DNA of 64,000 nucleotides, taken from contig JAUXZO010000081.1 in assembly GCA_030692685.1 (NCBI GenBank), positions 50,937 to 114,936 of the forward strand. Direction: 5' to 3'. This DNA comes from Acidovorax sp. GTDB taxonomy: Bacteria; Pseudomonadota; Gammaproteobacteria; Burkholderiales; Burkholderiaceae_C. The translations under genes were made by a program, and so were the position numbers. Shown here piece by piece: positions 59,143 to 64,000 of this stretch. Under the pieces are notes generated by a model. It was not told the origin of the DNA, did no database searches, and saw only the letters and a list, made by a program, of their open reading frames with translations. Each line of letters opens with the position of its first letter. The first letter of the stretch is position 1.

Positions 59143-60765
59143 TCACGGCAGTGGCATCTCGTCCAGATCCTGCACGTCTTCAGCCTGCACCCACGCCCCG
59201 GTCTTGTCGATGGTGAGCACGCGAGATCCGCCTCCCTTAGCCACTAGCAACACATCGATCTGACCTTTGCGGCTGTTCTCGGGCGATAGGCCCTTGTAGT
59301 ACACAACGATGCGTTCAAACGTGTCTGCCACCAGCTGGCGGGCCTGCAGCCTGGCTTCCTTGTCCATGGCCAGCACACCCTCGGCCAGCGTGCGCCACCG
59401 GCTATCTGCGCCGGTGATGTCGGCCCGTGCTGCCTCGGCAAGTTCGCGCTCGGCCGACTGCACCGCTTGCTGCAGTGCGGCCTTGTCTTCTTCCAGCTCC
59501 CTGGCGCGCCTGGTGAACGTGGCAGGGGCGGCCCCTTCGCTGTCCAGCAGGGCCTCCATCAGTCGGTCCAGCTTGGCGTTCACGTCCACCAGCCGTGCGC
59601 GCGCGGCCGCCAGCTCGGCACGCGGCGCGGCCGTGCGGTCGCCGGTGTACAGCGCCTGCAGGTTCACCAGGTCAGAACAGTAGTCCATCAGGGCGCGCTC
59701 TATGGGCACCACTGAGCAAGAACCCGCCACCAGGCAGCGGTCGCCATGGTTGGTGCGCACGCATTGCAGGCGCCGGTTGCAATCCAGCAGCGTGCCGTCC
59801 ACGCGCCTGGTGTTTGTCATGTTCTGGCTCTTCATGGCGGCGCCGCAGTAGCCGCACATGCAGATCCCCAGACCGGTGATGAGTGAGGGGATCTCCCCCT
59901 TCACCCGCCTGCGGCCGCGCTGCTCTGATAGGCGCAGCAGCTCGGCCTGCACCTCGCGCGTGATCACGGGCGGGTAGTAGTCGCTCAGCACATAGGTCTC
60001 GCCATCCAGCGCCACGTGCTTGTCGCCCACCAGGGCAGGGTGGGGCAGCAGCCGCAGGATGTGGCCAGACGTGGGCACCGCTGGGCTGTAGGCCATGCCG
60101 TCTTCGTGTAGCCGCTTGGCAATGGCACCGGCGCCCAGGCCGCGCTGGAACATGGCCACGGCCGCCTGCAGGGCCGCCACCCGCTCGGGGATGGGTTGCC
60201 ACTTGCCGTCCACCGCCTGCAGCCAGCTAGGCTTCTGGCCATAGCGCACCAGGCCGCGGAATGTGCCGTTCTGCCAGCCCAAGCACTGGCGCCGTATGGC
60301 ATCGCGCACCCGTTTGCTCTTGGTGTCGCTCTCCTCATGCGCCCGGATCATCACCAGAAGCGAATACACCAGGTCCATGGGGTTGGCCTTCAGGCGTTCG
60401 CGGCTGTACACCTTGCCGTCGCTTGCCGTCACCACGCTGATGCCGGCATTGATGATGGATGCCAACTGGGCCTGCGCCAGGATGGGTTCCGCGCGAGACA
60501 AGCGGTCCAGCCCTTCGACCACCAGCACCGACCCTGGCACCACCTGGCCAGCCTCCACCGCTGCCAGGAACACCCCCAACGCGCCTTGCTTCACATGCCG
60601 CTGGTGATAGGCCGACAGGCCCTCATCGCGCATGCTCAGTTCTCCATCCAGCACCAGCCCATGCTGCTTTGCCCATGCCAGCGCGTAGGCCGTCTGGCGC
60701 TCGACGCTGTAGCCCGCCGCTTGCTTGGCGTCTGAAAACCTCAGGTAGCTGTAGACCTTGCTCAT
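59143..60765 (-). CDS. Large serine integrase
   Basis: 540 residues from ATG 60765 (MSKVYSYLRFSDAKQAAG); ATG 60780 is possible. N-terminal resolvase domain with catalytic Ser11 in YLRFSD, VLVVEGLDRLSRAEPILAQ and RAHEESDTKSKRVRDAI. A recombinase domain, a zinc ribbon (GICMCGYCGAAMKSQN, then LQCVRTNHGDRC) and a long coiled coil (ELAAARARLVDVNAKLDRL) follow. It catalyses attP x attB recombination at the 15-bp core, one copy of which lies 105 bp from its start codon. Confidence 0.93.
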   Translation of the reverse strand: MSKVYSYLRFSDAKQAAGYSVERQTAYALAWAKQHGLVLDGELSMRDEGLSAYHQRHVKQGALGVFLAAVEAGQVVPGSVLVVEGLDRLSRAEPILAQAQLASIINAGISVVTASDGKVYSRERLKANPMDLVYSLLVMIRAHEESDTKSKRVRDAIRRQCLGWQNGTFRGLVRYGQKPSWLQAVDGKWQPIPERVAALQAAVAMFQRGLGAGAIAKRLHEDGMAYSPAVPTSGHILRLLPHPALVGDKHVALDGETYVLSDYYPPVITREVQAELLRLSEQRGRRRVKGEIPSLITGLGICMCGYCGAAMKSQNMTNTRRVDGTLLDCNRRLQCVRTNHGDRCLVAGSCSVVPIERALMDYCSDLVNLQALYTGDRTAAPRAELAAARARLVDVNAKLDRLMEALLDSEGAAPATFTRRARELEEDKAALQQAVQSAERELAEAARADITGADSRWRTLAEGVLAMDKEARLQARQLVADTFERIVVYYKGLSPENSRKGQIDVLLVAKGGGSRVLTIDKTGAWVQAEDVQDLDEMPLP

Positions 60766-60870
60766 GCGCTGCCCCTCCACGTGGCGGCGGGATTTTACTT
60801 AGAGTGGCTTGAGGCTGATCTCAATCAGGTTCAAAGGGACTCTCTCAGTCGATTCCGGTGGCCCGGTCTC

Positions 60871-60885
60871 GACACCCCTAGCGAT
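60871..60885 (-). other. attR core (15-bp direct repeat)
   Basis: GACACCCCTAGCGAT identical to 19776-19790. The right side is host DNA (GGCGCCCCCC...) that was contiguous with the cytX riboswitch before integration. Confidence 0.85.
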
Positions 60886-60913
60886 GGCGCCCCCCGAAAG
60901 GAGCGCGGTGGTG

Positions 60914-60919
60914 ATTGTA
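60914..60919 (-). promoter_or_regulatory. Displaced -10 element of the cytX promoter
   Basis: On the minus strand TACAAT lies 28 bp before the att core and just after the AraC-type gene's stop. In an uninterrupted chromosome it would lead into the TPP riboswitch. A good -35 is not obvious (CAGGAC at the right distance). In the lysogen it points into the prophage end. Confidence 0.5.
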
Positions 60920-60929
60920 GTGGCCGCGT

Positions 60930-61811
60930 TCAGCGTCCTGTGCAGCTGATCGGAATGGCGTAGTGCATTACCGAGTCCTCCGACGTGGGGTGGTACTGCG
61001 CACCGTAGATTTCCAGGTCTGGCCCCAGGGTGTGCGACTGCCCAGCCGACAGCATCCAGCTGGAATAGATGTAGTTCACCGTTGCATCGACATTCTGCGC
61101 AGCGCCGCGGTGGGTAAAACGCGCATAGGTCGACGCGGGGACTTGCATGCAGACCATGCCCGTTGGCACCGTGCCAGCCCCCCGCACCTCCATGCAAGCG
61201 AGGTAGCGCAGTTCTTCGCTCTGCGGCCCCGCTGGCGCCACGACGCCATAACAAACGCCGGGAACCGCGTTGGCAATCTCTCCCAATCGGGGAATGAACT
61301 GCGCCCACAGGGGCGGCAGTTTCTGGCCCAGGTTGTTCTTCTCAGAATCGATGCCGTAGTAGTCCGTGGGCAACCCGACCATCTGCATGGCGGGCTGCTC
61401 GTGAATGACCGGTGCCAGAGAGACGTTCTGGTGCAGGTGCGCGATGTAGCTCGGGTCAAACCGGATCTTGCGCACAAACAAAGAGCGGTTGCCCATCTTG
61501 CGGTACTGCGATGGCGTCAAACGGAAGCAGTCTCTGAACGCACGCGTGAAGCTCTCCTGCGTCTCGTAGCCTGCGGCCAGCGCGATGTCGAGCATGCTCA
61601 ACCGCGTGTTGGTAAGTTGCTCAAGCGCCTTGGCAAACCGGCGTGACCGGATGTAGGTCTTCAGGGTTTCGTTGGTCAGCGCCTTGAAGATCCGCTGAAA
61701 GTGCCACTGGCTCATTCCTGCCGCCCGCGCCACCTCAGAGAGCGGGATGTCGGATTCGAGATGGGCCTCGATGAAATCGATGCCCTCCTGGAGTTGCTTG
61801 AGGTAAAACAC
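60930..61811 (-). CDS. AraC family regulator with GyrI-like effector domain
   Basis: 293 residues. The N-terminal double HTH is typical: IPLSEVARAAGMSQWHFQRI then FKALTNETLKTYIRSRRFA, and LDIALAAGYETQESFTRAFR. The C-terminal half (GVCYGVVAPAGPQSEELRYL; VPTGMVCMQVPASTYARFTH) is the GyrI-like small-molecule binding (Rob/SbmC-type) domain. Ligand unknown. The NTF2-like gene is 12 bp upstream. Confidence 0.87.
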   Translation of the reverse strand: MFYLKQLQEGIDFIEAHLESDIPLSEVARAAGMSQWHFQRIFKALTNETLKTYIRSRRFAKALEQLTNTRLSMLDIALAAGYETQESFTRAFRDCFRLTPSQYRKMGNRSLFVRKIRFDPSYIAHLHQNVSLAPVIHEQPAMQMVGLPTDYYGIDSEKNNLGQKLPPLWAQFIPRLGEIANAVPGVCYGVVAPAGPQSEELRYLACMEVRGAGTVPTGMVCMQVPASTYARFTHRGAAQNVDATVNYIYSSWMLSAGQSHTLGPDLEIYGAQYHPTSEDSVMHYAIPISCTGR

Positions 61812-61823
61812 AGCGGCGCCCGT

Positions 61824-62186
61824 TCAGGGGGTTTGAAAGAAACCGGTCATCGCAACCAGCCGGTTTTGCTCGTTGTAGCGGCCGTAGCTCACGCCCTCGC
61901 CGATCACCTGCCCGTTGCCGTCCACCATGTTCCATTTGGCAATGCTTTGCTGATTGTGGCTGGCGAAGTAGTGGGTCACAAAATGGCCACCGGGAACCTG
62001 GCGGTGGAAGTCGTCCATGTAGGCGGTCAGTTGCGTCCAGCCCTGGGCGGTCGCCAGCGGGTCGTTGTAAGTGCAGGCTGGGTCAAGGGACTGCGAAAAC
62101 AGGGCCTGCCTGTCGGCGGCCGAGTCGGTCTTCCACGACGCGGTGTAGGTGTCCCAGATGGATTGAAGGGGTTGTTGTGGGCTCAT
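61824..62186 (-). CDS. NTF2/SnoaL-like protein
   Basis: 120 residues from ATG 62186 (MSPQQPLQSIWDTYTASWKT). SnoaL-like pattern: DPACTYNDPLATAQGWTQLT, AYMDDFHRQVPGGHFVTHYF, IAKWNMVDGNGQVIGEG. Probably a small ligand-binding or isomerase-type protein. Co-transcribed with the AraC gene. Confidence 0.78.
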   Translation of the reverse strand: MSPQQPLQSIWDTYTASWKTDSAADRQALFSQSLDPACTYNDPLATAQGWTQLTAYMDDFHRQVPGGHFVTHYFASHNQQSIAKWNMVDGNGQVIGEGVSYGRYNEQNRLVAMTGFFQTP

Positions 62187-62314
62187 GGAGCGCTCCTGAT
62201 GGTGTTGAACGGAGACGCCATCGTGCCGGGCGCTTGCGCGCCTTTTGGACATTTTGTGCTTTTTTGTGGCCGCCCTGCTGGGGCACAGAGCGGCTGCACC
62301 CTGGCGTGCCAGGG

Positions 62315-63370
62315 CTACGCGCCAGCAGAAGGCGCAGATGCGGGTGCCACCCCCAACAGCTGGTGCAGCCGTGGACTGGTGGTGGTGTATTGCAGCGCCA
62401 CCTTGTCGCCCTTCAATGCTTCCGCCGCGCCAAAGGCCGCCAGCGTGGCTTCGTGGAAACCGCACAGGATGAGCTTGCGTTTGCCGGGGTAGGTGTTGAT
62501 GTCGCCCACAGCGTAGATGCCGGGCACGCTGGTGCGAAAAGCCTCGGCGTCTACCACCAGTTGCTTGCGGTCCATCGCGATGCCCCAGTCGGCAATCGGA
62601 CCCAGCCGGGGGGAGATACCCAGCACGGCGACGAGCACATCGAGCGGCAGTGCGCGGGTAGCGCCCTCGGCGTCCAAAACCTGCAGCGCGGTCAGGCGTT
62701 CGCCGGATACGTCGATCCCGGTGATCTGTGCGGCTTCGACGGTAATGCGACCTGCATCGCGCAGTTGCTGCAGGCGCTGCAGCAATGCATCGGGTGCCTG
62801 GAAGACGTCGCGGCGGTGCAGAAGGCAAATGCGGGCGGCGCGGCCTTGTTCGGCAAGCTCCACGGCACGCGCCACGGCGGGCTCGTCGCCGCCGTGCACG
62901 ACGATGTTATGGCCGGACGCATCAAAACCGGCGGGCAGGGATTGGTAATGCACCTGTGTGCCCACAAAACGCTCAATGCCTTCCACCTTGAGCGTGCGTG
63001 GCACAAAGGCGCCCACACCGGCCGCAATGAACACCGAGCGGGTCAGCAGCTGCGCCCCGGCGCTGGTATGCAGCAGCAGGCGGCCGTCGGGCTGAGCGGC
63101 CAGCGATGAAACCAGGGTGTTCAGATGCCAATGTGGCTTGAAAGGCGCGATCTGCTGGAGCAGCAGACTAGCCAGCTCGCGGCCCGTGCAGACCGGGATG
63201 CCCGGAATGTCGTAAATGGGTTTGTCGCCATACAGCTCCACACACTGGCCGCCCGCATGGGGCAGGGCGTCGATCAGATGGGCGGTGATGCCTTGCAGGC
63301 CGAGCTGGAAGACCTGAAACAGTCCTACCGGGCCCGCACCGATGACAACAGCATCGGTTTCTTGAGTCAT
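62315..63370 (-). CDS. Ferredoxin-NADP reductase, TrxB-like type
   Basis: 351 residues. FAD motif [20 protein letters not shown] at the N-terminus, [18 protein letters not shown], and the second GxGxxG-like site. The thioredoxin-reductase Cys pair is absent, which marks it as a ferredoxin-NADP reductase type 2. It passes electrons between NADPH and ferredoxin; fdxA lies 260 bp upstream in the same direction. Confidence 0.87.
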   Translation of the reverse strand: MTQETDAVVIGAGPVGLFQVFQLGLQGITAHLIDALPHAGGQCVELYGDKPIYDIPGIPVCTGRELASLLLQQIAPFKPHWHLNTLVSSLAAQPDGRLLLHTSAGAQLLTRSVFIAAGVGAFVPRTLKVEGIERFVGTQVHYQSLPAGFDASGHNIVVHGGDEPAVARAVELAEQGRAARICLLHRRDVFQAPDALLQRLQQLRDAGRITVEAAQITGIDVSGERLTALQVLDAEGATRALPLDVLVAVLGISPRLGPIADWGIAMDRKQLVVDAEAFRTSVPGIYAVGDINTYPGKRKLILCGFHEATLAAFGAAEALKGDKVALQYTTTSPRLHQLLGVAPASAPSAGA

Positions 63371-63430
63371 GGCTGCGACATCCTGCCCGCAGCGTTGGGT
63401 ACCACGTGGCGTCCACTCAGCTTGAACCGT

Positions 63431-63478
63431 TCAGGCTGAACTTGTCGAAGCCCCGCGCCGCGCTTCGACAGGCTCAGC
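63431..63478. repeat. Intergenic hairpin repeat (TTCAGGCTGAACTTGTCGAAG type)
   Basis: CTGAACTTGTCGAAGC pairs with GCTTCGACAGGCTCAG around an 8-base loop. This is a widespread intergenic hairpin in proteobacteria; it may end the upstream transcript. Confidence 0.6.
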
Positions 63479-63532
63479 GTGATCGGTCGGCGGTACGTAG
63501 AAGTGCTTTCGTGCGCAACTAGCGCCGCCCCA

Positions 63533-63622
63533 AGCCAGTGCCACCGTGGAGCTGGCTTTGCCAGGCCATCGGTGGCGCCCCCCCTCAGGGGGGATGACGC
63601 GAAGCGGCTCAGGGGGGAGCTC
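63533..63622. repeat. Dispersed intergenic repeat, type B, copy 2
   Basis: Matches 5423-5512: GCCAGTGCCACCGTGGAGC, CTGGCTTTGCCAGGCCATCG, then CCCCCTCAGGGGGG and a terminal CTCAGGGGGGAGC. Lies directly after fdxA. Confidence 0.75.
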
Positions 63623-63631
63623 ACTCGGAAG

Positions 63632-63961
63632 TCACTTGATCAGTTCGTTGACCTTGCCAGGCTTGCCGTTCCACTCGTCGGCGTCGGGCATGGCGGGCTT
63701 GCGTTTGGTGATGCTCTTCCAGCCGTCGGCAAAGGACAGGTCGGCGTTGAGCTTGATGAAGGCGAGCTGTTCGGCCGGCAGGTCTTCTTCGGCAAAGATG
63801 GCGTTGGCCGGGCATTCGGGAATGCACACGGCGCAGTCGATGCACTCATCGGGATCGATGACGAGCATGTTCGGGCCTTCGCGGAAGCAGTCCACGGGGC
63901 ACACGTCCACACAATCGGTGTACTTGCACTTGATGCAGTTTTCGGAGACGACGTGGGTCAT
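63632..63961 (-). CDS. fdxA: 7Fe ferredoxin FdxA
   Basis: 109 residues, the normal size. Cluster ligands [17 protein letters not shown] and [16 protein letters not shown] are those of the seven-iron (3Fe-4S plus 4Fe-4S) ferredoxins. It carries electrons, presumably with the TrxB-like reductase downstream. Confidence 0.93.
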   Translation of the reverse strand: MTHVVSENCIKCKYTDCVDVCPVDCFREGPNMLVIDPDECIDCAVCIPECPANAIFAEEDLPAEQLAFIKLNADLSFADGWKSITKRKPAMPDADEWNGKPGKVNELIK

Positions 63962-64000
63962 GACAGGAGTTGTGTGGGTCGGTGAAAACCCTCGATTTTA

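Larger units (their letters stand above)
19776..60885. mobile_element. Temperate siphophage-type prophage (about 41.1 kb) carrying a DGR
   Basis: Bounded by a 15-bp direct repeat, GACACCCCTAGCGAT, at 19776-19790 and 60871-60885. A large serine integrase lies 105 bp inside the right copy. The interior has a full temperate phage set: CI/Cro switch, CII-like, replication, Q-like, terminase, HK97-type head, tail and lysis genes. All essential modules look intact. Confidence 0.93.

Noticed and set aside
1..64000. CRISPR arrays, tRNA or rRNA genes
   Set aside because: No regularly spaced identical repeats and no tRNA/rRNA-like sequence noticed on either strand; the att site is a riboswitch, not a tRNA gene.

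Overview
The window is chromosomal DNA of a GC-rich betaproteobacterium, most likely a member of the Comamonadaceae (Acidovorax-like). The evidence is the thiO-thiS-thiG-thiE order, a FimV-like protein with a comamonad-type N-terminus, a 7Fe ferredoxin with a TrxB-like ferredoxin reductase, and two kinds of dispersed intergenic repeat that I recall from this family. It carries one complete-looking temperate siphophage-type prophage of about 41.1 kb.

Left chromosomal flank (1-19775): a penicillin-acylase-family Ntn hydrolase, an asparaginase II, an L,D-transpeptidase, a fatty-acid/4-hydroxyacid-type block (acyl-CoA dehydrogenase, phosphotransferase, Crp/Fnr regulator, enoyl-CoA hydratase, 3-hydroxyacyl-CoA dehydrogenase), a FimV-like protein, and a thiamine block. 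The thiamine block is thiO-thiS-thiG-thiE behind a TPP riboswitch, divergent thiD, a glutaredoxin-like protein, and a CytX-type permease behind a second TPP riboswitch.

Prophage (19776-60885): it is bounded by a 15-bp direct repeat, GACACCCCTAGCGAT, and a large serine integrase lies beside the right copy. The left copy lies inside the 5' strand of the cytX TPP riboswitch, so integration moved the riboswitch's upstream promoter region 41 kb away. Leftward early genes (19.9-29.4 kb, minus strand) start at a repressor-controlled PL-like promoter. They hold small phage genes, a ParB-domain protein and a complete diversity-generating retroelement (DGR): reverse transcriptase, Avd, one template repeat, and three variable repeats in three small target genes. 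All 31 TR/VR mismatches counted fall at template adenines. The switch region (29.4-30.9 kb) has a CI-like repressor, a Cro-like protein and shared operators. Rightward genes are CII-like, replication (TOPRIM plus VapE/VirE-type helicase), Q-like antiterminator, HNH, terminase, HK97-type head, tail (with a -1 slippery site GGGAAAC in the tail chaperone pair), tape measure, tail tip and fibres, and lysis. Two minus-strand cargo genes, including a type IV pilin-like pseudopilin, sit before the integrase.

Right flank (60886-64000): an AraC regulator, an NTF2-like protein, a ferredoxin-NADP reductase and FdxA. No tRNA, rRNA or CRISPR array was seen.

The most notable content is the DGR. Its targets are small cytoplasmic-looking C-type-lectin-like (DUF1566-like) proteins in the repressor-controlled early operon, not tail fibres. 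Other highlights are the riboswitch attachment site, a recurring TGCACACGTGTGCA palindrome confined in my reading to the prophage, and the prophage-borne pseudopilin.
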